36,721 nucleotides of DNA from the IMG/VR virus record IMGVR_UViG_3300029908_000081, positions 1 to 36,721 of that record; one strand, given 5' to 3'. The notes beneath the pieces are model-generated. The model had not been told where the DNA came from. It saw only the letters and a program-made list of their open reading frames with translations, and did not search any database. Numbering within the stretch: position 1 is the first letter of the stretch; the number at the start of each line of letters is the position of its first letter. Below, piece after piece: positions 1-8,291 of the stretch. This stretch comes from a virus. A program made the position numbers and the translations under genes.

Positions 1-316
1 TTTTAACAGAGTCATCAGGTAATTCGTTCGCTTCCTTGATGATCGTTTCTTCATTAAAGAGGGTAGTTTCTGGATGAACAAAGGGATTTACCGCATTGAT
101 AGTAAATGATTTTTGAGTAGTCGTGTTAAATTCATTTATAGGAATGCTTCCATTATTACCAAAATATTGGTCGGTAATGACTTGCACTAATGAATTGAAT
201 GTATACAAATCATTACGCACATGGGTTCCGCCCCCGAAACCACCAATGATATCCGATGGTGCGGAGGAAGAAGCTCTAGACGCTGCCGTTTTATATTGAA
301 ATAAGGTAGTAGCCAT
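1..316 (-). CDS. Partial structural protein, N-terminal 105 residues
   Basis: An open frame runs from an ATG at 316 to the left edge without a stop, so the C-terminus is missing. The visible part starts MATTLFQYKTAASRASSS, followed by a Gly-rich turn (residues 25-30, GGFGGG). It has no signal peptide or membrane segment that I can see and I do not recognise the family. It lies directly downstream of the spike gene on the same strand, and an exact T4-type late box (TATAAATA) ends 6 bases before the ATG, so a late virion or baseplate role is likely by context. No Shine-Dalgarno sequence precedes the ATG; if the promoter is real the mRNA is essentially leaderless. Confidence 0.75.
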   Translation of the reverse strand, partial: MATTLFQYKTAASRASSSAPSDIIGGFGGGTHVRNDLYTFNSLVQVITDQYFGNNGSIPINEFNTTTQKSFTINAVNPFVHPETTLFNEETIIKEANELPDDSVK

Positions 317-322
317 GAAAGA

Positions 323-330
323 TATTTATA
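323..330 (-). promoter_or_regulatory. T4-type late promoter box TATAAATA
   Basis: Exact TATAAATA on the minus strand in the 27-base gap between the spike gene and the next minus-strand gene. The T4 late consensus is TATAAATA around -10, recognised by gp55-type sigma, and a gp55-like gene is present at 6692. Only 6 bases (tctttc) separate the box from the ATG at 316, which puts the predicted start of transcription at the start codon. Confidence 0.6.
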
Positions 331-343
331 ACCTTGTTTTTTA

Positions 344-2470
344 TCAATTGGAGATAGTATAAAATTGTGAACCGCCCTCTGGACCAGCTTTCGAAAATGG
401 TATAGTTCTAATTGTAGCAGGAACATAGACTGATTGATCTAATACTTGTATACCATTAGCATCTTGTCCCAGATATATTGCGGCATGTGAAGAGCCGTAG
501 GTGTTAGTGTAATCACCGTTAGAATTAAAGGTAGCGATAGCTGTACCCGGCTGTATGCTTTGATTACCCATAACTTGGTCACCTTGTGTCCAGCTTGAAG
601 TGGGACCCACGGGAGCGAGCGCTTTTACCAAGCTCACACATTGATCAGAACCCGGATCAGTTGACGCATTAATCCACCCAGTTTTAGAATTATCTATTGC
701 TTGTTGTGCAGAATCAGCGGAGTTAACAGTAGAGGATTGTATATAATTACTATTACTCGCACCACCATCACTGGTAGAGGGGGTAGTAGATGGCGCTGCT
801 TGTGTTGCCGAAGAATTAGCACCCGCCGCTGTTGAACCATTTCCAGTTCCTTGTTGTTGTGGAGCGACTCCACCATTAGTACCCGGTGTCACGGAATTAT
901 TAGGAGAATTTGGGTCTGGTTGGTGCTGTGGGACGCGCGATGGTAACATTTTACTTTTTTGGTTTGGAGGATTCCCTTGTAAAATATCAGTTTTGGCAGG
1001 AGCATTTGATTTTTCAGAAACTTTTTTAAATTTGGCAAAAGTTGGCGCGCTCGGCGCGGCTGGCTCAACGGAAGAACCACAATTCAATAATATACTTCCA
1101 GTGGTATCAACAGCAAATGTTGAAGCTTGGATAGATACCATATCTGATTTTAAAGCAACTCGTGTTTTAGTGGTAATATCATAATTTTGTTTTGAGCTTA
1201 TAGCACCATTCTTCATAAGAAGATTATAATTACCTTTAACTTCTTTTTTATCATCACCTAAAACATTGACATTAGAAGCTTGTGCATAAACTGCACTATA
1301 GTCACCATTGACAGCAACATTATAATCTTTATTAGATGTTAAATTAATACCATTTGCTAACAAGTTTAATTCTTTACCAGCCTGAAAATTAACATCACCA
1401 TCAGAAGAAAAGTTCAAGTCATTTTCCGTGTGAATGCTCATACCAGCTTTTCCATATATTTCAAGTTTACCTTGACTATCCATCGAGATATATGTTTTAC
1501 CATTACCTGTTTGTAAATGTATAAATGGGTTGGCGGCACTATCATTTATAACTAATCCGGCATTATGCCCAGACTTTAAAATAACGCCAGAACTATCTGG
1601 ACTATCGTCCATAGTAAGGTGGTGACCATTATTAATATGTCTTCTAACGTTAGACCCACGATTTTTCCATTGCTGCCCAGTTGCGTCCTTATTATTCTGA
1701 TCGCGAGAATAATTCCACCCATTTGATTTTTGCCCGCGAACAAGAGAAGGGAATTCCCGTTTAGCATGAGCGCCCATCCCGCCACGATGAATATCTTTAG
1801 CAGTTCCTGATTTAATAATATGGTTCGCATGAGGGACGTTAATACCGCGTTTTGTACCTCCCGGATCGTCTTTCGACGGACGTTTCTCGGTGTATGGCAA
1901 ACACGCATCTGATGATGTTTTATCAGTAAAAGGACTTTTAGCCTTTCCGGTTAAGGTGGATTTAGCTGCGCTTCCTCCGTGAGGAACAGTTACGCCTGCC
2001 CCCGGTGGAGGAACTGCCCCAGTTATAACACCTTTACGGGGATCGCCCCCAGTAAACACCACACTTACCACATGTCCATTTCTGGGCGCGGCACCAATAT
2101 CACCAGAGCGTACGGTTTCGCCACTATGTGAATCTCTACCATCAATACTTTGACCGGTATTATGGCTATCGTCACCACCACTAGCTTGTCCTATCGTGAC
2201 AGGATGCCATCCGGGTCTATTTGCTTGTTGTGGTGACCCATCGGATGTTTGGCGATCAGGGGCGGTTCCTTGAAAAGTAAAAATTTTAGTAGGGTCAGTG
2301 ACTAATGCCGAAAGTGCTGGAATATAAACCCAAACCTGTTCACGACTATCGTCTACTACATAACCCATATGGACGCCATGAAAGGAATTTTTAGTTGCAT
2401 TTCCGGCAACTTTGCCATAAAAATGGTCGTGTCCTTTTTCGGAATACCCGTCTGTTCTAAATTCACTCAT
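344..2470 (-). CDS. gp5-like baseplate central spike with C-terminal peptidoglycan amidase domain
   Basis: Predicted trimeric membrane-piercing spike at the centre of the baseplate, 708 residues. Residues about 1-150 look like the OB-fold of gp5-type spikes (NRPGWHPVTIGQASGG, then RNGHVVSVVFTGGDPRKG). Residues about 290-480 are a beta-prism or helix region with repeated short strands (LKSGHNAGLVINDS, then many N/D-rich repeats). A Pro/Gln/Ser/Thr-rich linker follows. The last ~125 residues resemble the BPSL0067/CHAP-like amidase family: Cys611 in DQCVSLVKAL, then GTAIATF, His662 in SHAAIYLG, and VLDQ. T4 gp5 instead carries an internal lysozyme domain; here the hydrolase is at the C-terminus. 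It begins 10 bases after the hub gene, so the two are co-transcribed. The fold calls are from motif memory; the Cys/His order is seen directly. Confidence 0.85.
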   Translation of the reverse strand: MSEFRTDGYSEKGHDHFYGKVAGNATKNSFHGVHMGYVVDDSREQVWVYIPALSALVTDPTKIFTFQGTAPDRQTSDGSPQQANRPGWHPVTIGQASGGDDSHNTGQSIDGRDSHSGETVRSGDIGAAPRNGHVVSVVFTGGDPRKGVITGAVPPPGAGVTVPHGGSAAKSTLTGKAKSPFTDKTSSDACLPYTEKRPSKDDPGGTKRGINVPHANHIIKSGTAKDIHRGGMGAHAKREFPSLVRGQKSNGWNYSRDQNNKDATGQQWKNRGSNVRRHINNGHHLTMDDSPDSSGVILKSGHNAGLVINDSAANPFIHLQTGNGKTYISMDSQGKLEIYGKAGMSIHTENDLNFSSDGDVNFQAGKELNLLANGINLTSNKDYNVAVNGDYSAVYAQASNVNVLGDDKKEVKGNYNLLMKNGAISSKQNYDITTKTRVALKSDMVSIQASTFAVDTTGSILLNCGSSVEPAAPSAPTFAKFKKVSEKSNAPAKTDILQGNPPNQKSKMLPSRVPQHQPDPNSPNNSVTPGTNGGVAPQQQGTGNGSTAAGANSSATQAAPSTTPSTSDGGASNSNYIQSSTVNSADSAQQAIDNSKTGWINASTDPGSDQCVSLVKALAPVGPTSSWTQGDQVMGNQSIQPGTAIATFNSNGDYTNTYGSSHAAIYLGQDANGIQVLDQSVYVPATIRTIPFSKAGPEGGSQFYTISN

Positions 2471-2480
2471 TATATGTTAC

Positions 2481-5216
2481 TTACCTAGTCGTAGTGGGCA
2501 AAGGTGCCCCAAATGTTGGAACTTGCTGTTGTGTTTGATTAGTAGCACTAGCTTGATTGTTAACGGATTGCATAAATGAAGTAGGACTGGTTCCAGACTG
2601 CGATGCAAGGGTATTAATATAATCCATATGATTTAGTTTTACCCCTTGTAAACTCTGGGTGAATTGCCCATTGGCAAATGTGTTTCTAACAACAATCACC
2701 TCAAAGAAACCACCTAGATAAGCACCATTACGTGTGTCTGTTTTACCACTCTGAATAAATTGTGCATTCATATAATTACTCTGATTTGGAGTAAAAATAT
2801 TAATTAATATCACTCTACCAAGGCGTTCGACAGGCGTTGCACCTACTTTGAGTCCTCCTGATTGGTCAATATCATCTGAACCATAAGCGCTTAATAACCA
2901 GATGGGGTCACCTTTAACTTCAAAATTATTTAATTCTAATAAATCGTTTCTTAGATAGTCGGTTTTAGCGATTTCGTAAGCAAAATGATCACGCTTGGAT
3001 GAGGCTCCATCAGACGCACTACCAGCGTTTAGCTTTTGCGCATCATATGGATAATTCTCATCCATACCTCCTTGAAATCTTGATCCTGCTGTTAGGTCAG
3101 TACCAGACACTGCGCCGCCAGAAGAAGATGAACCAGAAGCAGCGCTAATGATCGACTGTATAGCACCACTTGTTGTCGCGGATAATCCAAACATCGAACT
3201 TAGTAATCCAGTAGAGCCATTATTATTAATCGGTGGTATCGCGCTCTGTGCGCCGGAAGTAAGTCCGTGTGCTGCAACCGGTTTGGTATCTCCACCATTC
3301 CCACCGCGAATAAATGTATTCAATGCAGTATTATAGAATGCTGATAAGACAGCATCATAATTTAGCACCTCGGAATTTTGTCCAGTGAATAAATAGTTAT
3401 AAGTGCGAACCCACATACCACGTTTTTTAATATCTTGCATACGCTTTAACTGATTGTTAGGGCTGACGTAAGTTCCAATGTCTCCCACTTTTAAAGAATA
3501 TTTCGAATAACTGGTAAATGGTTCAACAATATATGTAACAGTATTATCATTCCATGTTTGTAATTTAGTATCAAAAGTACCTCTATCATATATAAATCTT
3601 ATAGTATAATCCGTTAACGGGGTAGTGAAGTTAGGATCATATGACCCGGTTGGATATAAAAACTTATCTTGAGAATATTTTACGTTGGCTAAAGCCATTT
3701 TTATTATTTTTAATACATCTGTTTTTCCTGTTGGTAAATTTGACGGTGCCCCACCTTGCGCACCCTCCGATTGTAAAGCTTCCTGAAATCCACTACCATT
3801 AAATGGTGATTGACCAAGTTCTTTTGGATATTTGAAAACATACTTTCTTCTAATATTATTATCAGTTCTTTGTTTTTTATCATTTGTCAATGCTGTCGCT
3901 AATCCATCACAAAAATCACCAAAAGAATTTGTTTTTAAATTTGCTAAGGTTGTAGGCATTATTATCATTTCGCGCATTATATAACTGTAATGATCAGCAA
4001 AAACCAAATCAAAGTCGTATAAGGTACCTTCGGCATTTGTTTGTGCTTGAACATTAGCCACAGCAACTGCATATTCAACCTGTGTTATGTTTTTGTTAGC
4101 GATAAAGGGTATTGGATAAACCCATTTCCCGGAGTTTGGATCATACCCGCCGAAATTAATTCTTACAAAATAATCTATGACCCCAAGTCCGGCTGTTTGA
4201 TAACCACATTTTTTTCCCATTGCGATGACATCTTCAATGAAATTGAAACCACAAGGTTCTTGAATGGTTAGCCGCATCTTAACTTGCTGACTTACGACTG
4301 GGTTCCCTTCGGTAGGGGTCAATATTGTATCAACAGCGAGTTTTACAATATTATAATAGGATGCTTTTTGTGTACTATCATTTATACCGCCAGTCGAGGC
4401 TAAGACATAATTATTACTAGATGTTGATTTAATAGTCGTGGACGCCGCTGTGGACGCTGCCGCTATTGAGGACGTGCCAGCGGCATTCGCTGAAGTGTTG
4501 CCAGAATTATTACCAACAGTGCTGGCTCCTGAAGTTTTACTATTAAGCGGCAACATACCAAACGTTATATAATATTGGGTTAATATATAAGGATTTAATG
4601 GATTTTCTGCTGACCCCTGACATATTGTAGCTGCTTTAGACGGAATATAAGTGGTACCACCACTACCACCGCTTCCCGAAGCGGAAGAAGATGGGGATGC
4701 TGCCGATGCAGATGTTGGCGATCCGCTTCCACCACCACCGGTTGATGTTTTATTAGCCGCTGTCGTGCCTGATGTTCCTGCCACGTTACCACCAGCATAT
4801 TGGGGAGCAACGAATCCGGCTGTTGGTGCGCCGAAGTTATCCGAAAAATAATTACCACCGATATTAGTGCCATTACTAATCATCGCCGCTGTGGATGGTC
4901 CAGACGCGCCATTAACGCCACCATAAGAACTATTGGCTAGCCCCACGAAATTAACTGCATTACCTGTGTTACCACCCGGAGGCGGTTGCCCGGCGTCTAA
5001 TGCTGTTGCTAGCGCAATGGCATTATCATTTGGGGTTTGTCCTGTACCGAAACCTTCAAATTGCCCCGATTGTGAGACAACCCCATACGCGTCAGACGGA
5101 AATCCATCTGTTTGCATCCTATTATAAATTACGGATGCAACACCAAATTGTCCTGATGGACTCCCTGCTTCACCTTGGATAGTGCTTGCAATTGCGTATA
5201 TATTACTCGAAACCAT
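2481..5216 (-). CDS. Baseplate hub protein with N-terminal SleB-like cell wall hydrolase domain
   Basis: A 911-residue protein. Residues 1-~130 match the SleB/CwlJ hydrolase pattern: ASTIQGEAGS with Glu16 as likely catalytic acid, VASVIYNRM, a FPSD segment, VVSQSGQF, and a downstream NYFSDNFG. A low-complexity Gly/Ser/Ala/Thr linker follows. The rest looks like a hub structural protein: a stretch around residue 610 (LKRMQDIKKRGMWVRTYNYL, then FTGQNSEVLNYD) resembles a tail protein class common in T4-superfamily phages. The predicted job is local murein digestion during tail penetration. The ATG is one base after the gp53-like stop, so translation is probably coupled. Together with the downstream spike this gives the hub two unrelated murein hydrolases. 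The hub role rests on context plus that motif. Confidence 0.8.
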   Translation of the reverse strand: MVSSNIYAIASTIQGEAGSPSGQFGVASVIYNRMQTDGFPSDAYGVVSQSGQFEGFGTGQTPNDNAIALATALDAGQPPPGGNTGNAVNFVGLANSSYGGVNGASGPSTAAMISNGTNIGGNYFSDNFGAPTAGFVAPQYAGGNVAGTSGTTAANKTSTGGGGSGSPTSASAASPSSSASGSGGSGGTTYIPSKAATICQGSAENPLNPYILTQYYITFGMLPLNSKTSGASTVGNNSGNTSANAAGTSSIAAASTAASTTIKSTSSNNYVLASTGGINDSTQKASYYNIVKLAVDTILTPTEGNPVVSQQVKMRLTIQEPCGFNFIEDVIAMGKKCGYQTAGLGVIDYFVRINFGGYDPNSGKWVYPIPFIANKNITQVEYAVAVANVQAQTNAEGTLYDFDLVFADHYSYIMREMIIMPTTLANLKTNSFGDFCDGLATALTNDKKQRTDNNIRRKYVFKYPKELGQSPFNGSGFQEALQSEGAQGGAPSNLPTGKTDVLKIIKMALANVKYSQDKFLYPTGSYDPNFTTPLTDYTIRFIYDRGTFDTKLQTWNDNTVTYIVEPFTSYSKYSLKVGDIGTYVSPNNQLKRMQDIKKRGMWVRTYNYLFTGQNSEVLNYDAVLSAFYNTALNTFIRGGNGGDTKPVAAHGLTSGAQSAIPPINNNGSTGLLSSMFGLSATTSGAIQSIISAASGSSSSGGAVSGTDLTAGSRFQGGMDENYPYDAQKLNAGSASDGASSKRDHFAYEIAKTDYLRNDLLELNNFEVKGDPIWLLSAYGSDDIDQSGGLKVGATPVERLGRVILINIFTPNQSNYMNAQFIQSGKTDTRNGAYLGGFFEVIVVRNTFANGQFTQSLQGVKLNHMDYINTLASQSGTSPTSFMQSVNNQASATNQTQQQVPTFGAPLPTTTR

Positions 5217-5217
5217 T

Positions 5218-5571
5218 TTATATCCCGTTTATAACTGTTAGTGATGGTACGATTAATAATGTTCCTAATTTTAGGTCAAAAATTGGGTCTTCTAATCCGT
5301 TACGGACTCCAAAAACCCACCACCACGATCTATCTCCATATATATCATTTGCTAAAGTGTCTGGGCGATTCACATAACTCACCTCTGTTATAAGAAACAC
5401 TTTATCATCAGAGGAAGGGGGTATGGTTCTATTAATATATATATCAAGATACCTATCTAATAGTACAGGAGTATAATACCACGGATCGCTAATTTTATAG
5501 CTTATAGGACTGAATATAACTGGGGCTACCGAAGGAGTGATTGTTGTCAATTTATATTTTCCTTTAATCAA
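5218..5571 (-). CDS. gp53-like baseplate wedge subunit
   Basis: A 117-residue protein with the gp53-family core: a tyrosine-rich start (PWYYTPVLLDRYLD), then VNRPDTLANDIYGDRSWWWV, FGVRNGLEDP and a C-terminal GTLLIVPSL that looks like the end of a LysM-like fold. The N-to-C order RPD..LA..IYGD..WWW...N...D....G....IP is the family signature as I know it. The start is a TTG at 5571 that overlaps the end of the upstream gene (stop at 5564-5566); no ATG exists nearby in this frame, so translation by coupling is likely. It is shorter than T4 gp53 (about 196 residues). It joins wedge arms around the hub in T4-type baseplates. Confidence 0.8.
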   Translation of the reverse strand: MIKGKYKLTTITPSVAPVIFSPISYKISDPWYYTPVLLDRYLDIYINRTIPPSSDDKVFLITEVSYVNRPDTLANDIYGDRSWWWVFGVRNGLEDPIFDLKLGTLLIVPSLTVINGI

Positions 5572-6601
5572 ACTCAGAAACGGATTTACCGCTTGTTACT
5601 GGTAGAGTTTCTGTAGGTGCTGGTGAAACAAGCGGAAATGCTTGCCCAAATCCTGTTTGTGGATTTAACCCACTACCTGTGGGAGCCAATGTCGGGGATG
5701 GTCCAGTCGTCGATGGTCCAGTCGTCGATGTTGTTGGAGTAACCGCAGGAGAAGCAGTTGCAGACCCCGATAATGCCTGCGCCGCCGTTCCAATAGCATT
5801 AGTGGCTCCGCTAGTGGAAGTAGCACCAGCAGTGGGTGTTGAAAAACTTATTTTCCCTAATTTAAATTGAGCTAAATCAAAAGTCCCTAACCAATAATTT
5901 GGAGCATGTTGAACCCTTAATTTTATTCCAGATATAGTAAACTTCATTGGCACCCAATTCACGCCGCCCATCGCATCAGTTACGGGCACATAATCTACAT
6001 TTGGGGGTAATACAAAATCATATCCTTCTAATAATACTGGAACTTTGCTATACAGACTTGAACCATAAGCAGTAAACCACATAGGCGACGGTGGTTTTCC
6101 GCTCTTATTGCGTCCAAAATCCATTAATGAATATGATCTAAAAAAATGAATTACTCCTAATAGATAAAGAGCATTTTCTTGGGTATCGGCAGTCCATGTT
6201 AGCTCACCAAGACTTATGATAGCATTGTCTGTTTTTACGTAAGAATTATAACTTTCATTAGAGTGCGTTAAATCATAACCTTTATATTGGATAGATACTG
6301 TTTCTGAAATTTGTGGGGTGTATGGGAAAATTAAACCGCCTGTCTGTTGAATAACAGCTAATGGACCGGTAGTCGGAAGAACATCAAATGGTATTAATTT
6401 TGGGGTATTATTTTCAAGTGCTGAAGAATTAGTTGTTGAAGAAAGTTGCGTTGATGTTGGAGCGACATTATTTAAACCAGATGCCAAGGTGTTGGTATTA
6501 ACGGTTGAAAGTATGTTGTTAATGATGTTGGTATTCTGATAAGCTGTATTAGCAGATGACACTGCACCGATAAATGTAGATAAATCCCCTAAAAAACTCA
6601 T
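5564..6601 (-). CDS. Baseplate/tail-tube-proximal structural protein
   Basis: A 345-residue protein, first gene of the minus-strand baseplate operon. Residues about 90-240 form a conserved-looking block: LIFPYTPQISETVSIQYKGY, THSNESYNSYVKTDNA, ENALYLLGVIHFFRSYSLMD, FGRNKSGKPPSPM, and LPPNVDYVPV. I associate this pattern with a class of myovirus baseplate proteins near the tube initiator (T4 gp48/gp54 position), but the assignment is tentative. N- and C-terminal ends are Ser/Thr/Ala/Pro-rich and include a duplicated pentapeptide. The ATG has a good ribosome site (AGAGGG, 7-8 bases upstream) and a late-type box 20 bases upstream. Confidence 0.7.
   Translation of the reverse strand: MSFLGDLSTFIGAVSSANTAYQNTNIINNILSTVNTNTLASGLNNVAPTSTQLSSTTNSSALENNTPKLIPFDVLPTTGPLAVIQQTGGLIFPYTPQISETVSIQYKGYDLTHSNESYNSYVKTDNAIISLGELTWTADTQENALYLLGVIHFFRSYSLMDFGRNKSGKPPSPMWFTAYGSSLYSKVPVLLEGYDFVLPPNVDYVPVTDAMGGVNWVPMKFTISGIKLRVQHAPNYWLGTFDLAQFKLGKISFSTPTAGATSTSGATNAIGTAAQALSGSATASPAVTPTTSTTGPSTTGPSPTLAPTGSGLNPQTGFGQAFPLVSPAPTETLPVTSGKSVSEFD
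5697..5726. repeat. Tandem duplication of a 15-base unit inside a coding region
   Basis: Two perfect copies of gatggtccagtcgtc followed by a third partial copy (gatg). In the minus-strand protein it duplicates the pentapeptide STTGP in a Thr/Pro/Ser-rich tail. The unit is a multiple of three, so reading frame is kept. It looks like a recent slippage event in a flexible linker. Confidence 0.9.
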
Positions 6602-6621
6602 TAATATTACCCTCTTAGAAT

Positions 6622-6629
6622 TATTTAAG
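6622..6629 (-). promoter_or_regulatory. Late-type promoter box CTTAAATA
   Basis: On the minus strand CTTAAATA lies 20 bases before the ATG at 6601, with the ribosome site between them. It shares the TAAATA core and the ~20-base spacing seen before five plus-strand virion genes. It differs from the T4 consensus at the first two positions. It would drive the baseplate operon running to 344. Confidence 0.5.
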
Positions 6630-6639
6630 GTTTTAAATA

Positions 6640-6668
6640 TTGATTTTTATTGAATATAAACTTATATA
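6640..6668 (+). promoter_or_regulatory. Possible host sigma-70-type promoter for the gp55-like operon
   Basis: TTGATT at 6640-6645, 17-base spacer, TATATA at 6663-6668. It precedes the gp55-like, gp47-like and gp46-like genes, which in T4 are pre-replicative. The surrounding DNA is very AT-rich, so chance matches are likely and confidence is modest. A TTTAAATA late-like box at 6632-6639 overlaps the region. Confidence 0.35.
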
Positions 6669-6672
6669 AATT

Positions 6673-6692
6673 TTAATAAAGGGATTTATTAA
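6673..6692 (+). promoter_or_regulatory. Start-site stem-loop with ribosome site in the loop
   Basis: TTAATAAA (6673-6680), loop GGGA (6681-6684), TTTATTAA (6685-6692): eight perfect pairs, all A/T. The loop is the only Shine-Dalgarno-like sequence for the gp55-like gene, and the 3' arm ends on the A of its ATG. The stem would shorten the effective distance between ribosome site and start. The all-A/T stem is weak. Confidence 0.4.
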
Positions 6693-7207
6693 TGATTAAA
6701 TTAAAAAGTAAAGATTATTTAAAAAATGAATTTTTGTTAAAAGAGATATCTAAGAGTAAGGAAAACGTTAAAAATTATCCAGAACGATTACTCTCGGAAT
6801 GTTTAACTCCCGGCTTAGTCAATTCAATAGTGTTGTTAACTGAAAAGTATGCACAAAAGTTTAATTGGCGTGGGTATTCTTGGATTGAGGATATGAAAGC
6901 AGACGCCGTTGCGTCTTTATGCCAGATCGCTTTAAAATTTGACGAAACAAAATCAATTAATCCTTTCGGTTATTATACCCAGTGTATCACTCGTAGTTTT
7001 GTTAACTATATCAATAATGAGAAAAAGCAATCGAGAATTAAAGACGACTTGATTGAATTCTCGGTTGGTGATATGGAACCATCATGGACCCGCCAAAATG
7101 AAGAGAATGATGCTCATTTGGACGGAACGAAAAGAATACCGTCCGACCCATTGATCCGCCGTCGAAATAAGAAAAGAGAGCGGATAGAATATTTGCCCAA
7201 AATTTAA
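6692..7207 (+). CDS. gp55-like late-transcription sigma factor
   Basis: A 171-residue protein resembling T4 gp55, the small sigma that directs host RNA polymerase to late promoters. The diagnostic part is a region-2-like segment: SWIEDMKADAVASLCQIALK, FDETKSINPFGYYTQCITRS and FVNYINNEKKQSRIKDDLIE (residues about 68-128). There is no region 4 helix-turn-helix, as expected for gp55, which reads only the -10 box. The C-terminus is basic (IRRRNKKRERIEYLPKI), whereas T4 gp55 ends in a sliding-clamp-binding motif; I cannot say whether this tail does the same. It is followed by the gp47/gp46 pair, a T4-like grouping. TATAAATA-type boxes before virion genes in this window support its function. Confidence 0.9.
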   Translation: MIKLKSKDYLKNEFLLKEISKSKENVKNYPERLLSECLTPGLVNSIVLLTEKYAQKFNWRGYSWIEDMKADAVASLCQIALKFDETKSINPFGYYTQCITRSFVNYINNEKKQSRIKDDLIEFSVGDMEPSWTRQNEENDAHLDGTKRIPSDPLIRRRNKKRERIEYLPKI

Positions 7208-7235
7208 TAACTTATAATCCCTTCCAATTTAGCAC

Positions 7236-7265
7236 ATTTCCCATATATGAATCGATATGGGAAAT
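7236..7265 (+). promoter_or_regulatory. Inverted repeat enclosing the start codon of the gp47-like gene
   Basis: Arms ATTTCCCATAT (7236-7246) and ATATGGGAAAT (7255-7265) are perfectly complementary (11 pairs) with an 8-base loop ATGAATCG. The start codon ATG (7257-7259) is inside the 3' arm and no Shine-Dalgarno sequence precedes it. In an RNA starting upstream the start codon would be paired, so initiation is probably weak or regulated. An ATG in the loop (7247) is out of frame and followed by only a few codons. Confidence 0.55.
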
Positions 7266-8291
7266 TTCTTTAAAAAAGTGGCATGTTTTTCTGATATTCA
7301 TTGGGGGCGGCGCGGCGACTCCGAGGTTCATAACGATGATTGCTTACAATACATTGACTGGTTTTGTGAACAGGTATTAGAACATAAATGCGATAAAATA
7401 TTCTTTCTTGGTGATTGGTTTGACAATCAGGTAAGAATTCGTATAGACACACAGTGGTATGCTAATACCGCGCTAAGGAAGCTTAAGAAACTTAAAGTTC
7501 CGATTTACGTGTTGGTAGGTAATCATGATCTATTTTTTAAGCGCAACCGCACTGTCCATTCGTTGGACCATATTAATGACGATCCTGATATTAATCTTAT
7601 CAACGAAATAACGACTATTGATGGAATCTCGTTTTTACCATTTTTAGTAGGAGAGGAATTTGTCAGAATTCCAGAGATACAGTCCAAATATATATTTGGA
7701 CATCTGGAGTTGCCATTATTCTTAACTAACCAAGTTAAGGAGATGGAAGATCATGGCGGATTACACGCTGACCACTTCTTATATCAAGACTATGTTTTTT
7801 CTGGACACTTTCATAAGCGCCAATTAAAAGTTAACAAGCATAACGTATCTGTATGTTACATAGGCAACGGATTCGGGCTTGATATGAATGATGTCAATGA
7901 TTTTGAAAAAGGGTGTATGATCCTCGAATGGGGTGGGCAGCCGCAATTTTTAAATTATGATGTAGGACCGAAGTTCATCAGAACCAATCTGTCATTATTA
8001 GATGATTCTGTATTCACCCACGGAAATAACACAACGATAGAAATTCTCAATGATATTGACCTTTCCCTAGAAGAAATTCAAGGAATGAAAACAGAATTAT
8101 CAGAATTTTTTAGACAAATACATATAAGAAATATTAAGTCTGAAACGGTTGTTAATAAGTTAGTTACTGAAACTATGGAAAATCAATCGATAGAAGAGAT
8201 GGTAGAAGAAAATCTTGCGCGCTTTGATGTGCGGAACACGGCGATTAGACCACAAAAATTATTATCCATATTCAAAGGAAACCAAAAATAA
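7257..8291 (+). CDS. gp47-like (SbcD/Mre11-type) recombination nuclease subunit
   Basis: Metallophosphoesterase of 344 residues that would pair with the gp46-like ATPase in double-strand end resection and recombination-dependent replication. Motifs in order: Asp13 and His15 in FSDIHWG, GDWFDN (52-57), GNHD (88-91), GHLELP (148-153) and SGHFHKRQ (182-189). This is the full di-metal set of the family, and length matches T4 gp47 (about 339). An in-frame stop (TGA at 7248-7250) forces a start at or after 7257; ATG 7257 keeps the whole first motif. No ribosome site is visible and the start codon sits in an inverted repeat. The stop touches the ATG of the next gene, so the pair is one operon. Confidence 0.92.
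   Translation: MGNFFKKVACFSDIHWGRRGDSEVHNDDCLQYIDWFCEQVLEHKCDKIFFLGDWFDNQVRIRIDTQWYANTALRKLKKLKVPIYVLVGNHDLFFKRNRTVHSLDHINDDPDINLINEITTIDGISFLPFLVGEEFVRIPEIQSKYIFGHLELPLFLTNQVKEMEDHGGLHADHFLYQDYVFSGHFHKRQLKVNKHNVSVCYIGNGFGLDMNDVNDFEKGCMILEWGGQPQFLNYDVGPKFIRTNLSLLDDSVFTHGNNTTIEILNDIDLSLEEIQGMKTELSEFFRQIHIRNIKSETVVNKLVTETMENQSIEEMVEENLARFDVRNTAIRPQKLLSIFKGNQK

Noticed and set aside
4651-5182. Several plus-strand open frames of 60-66 residues opposite the hub gene
   Set aside because: They mirror the Gly/Ser/Ala/Pro-rich linker of the minus-strand gene and have no ribosome sites.
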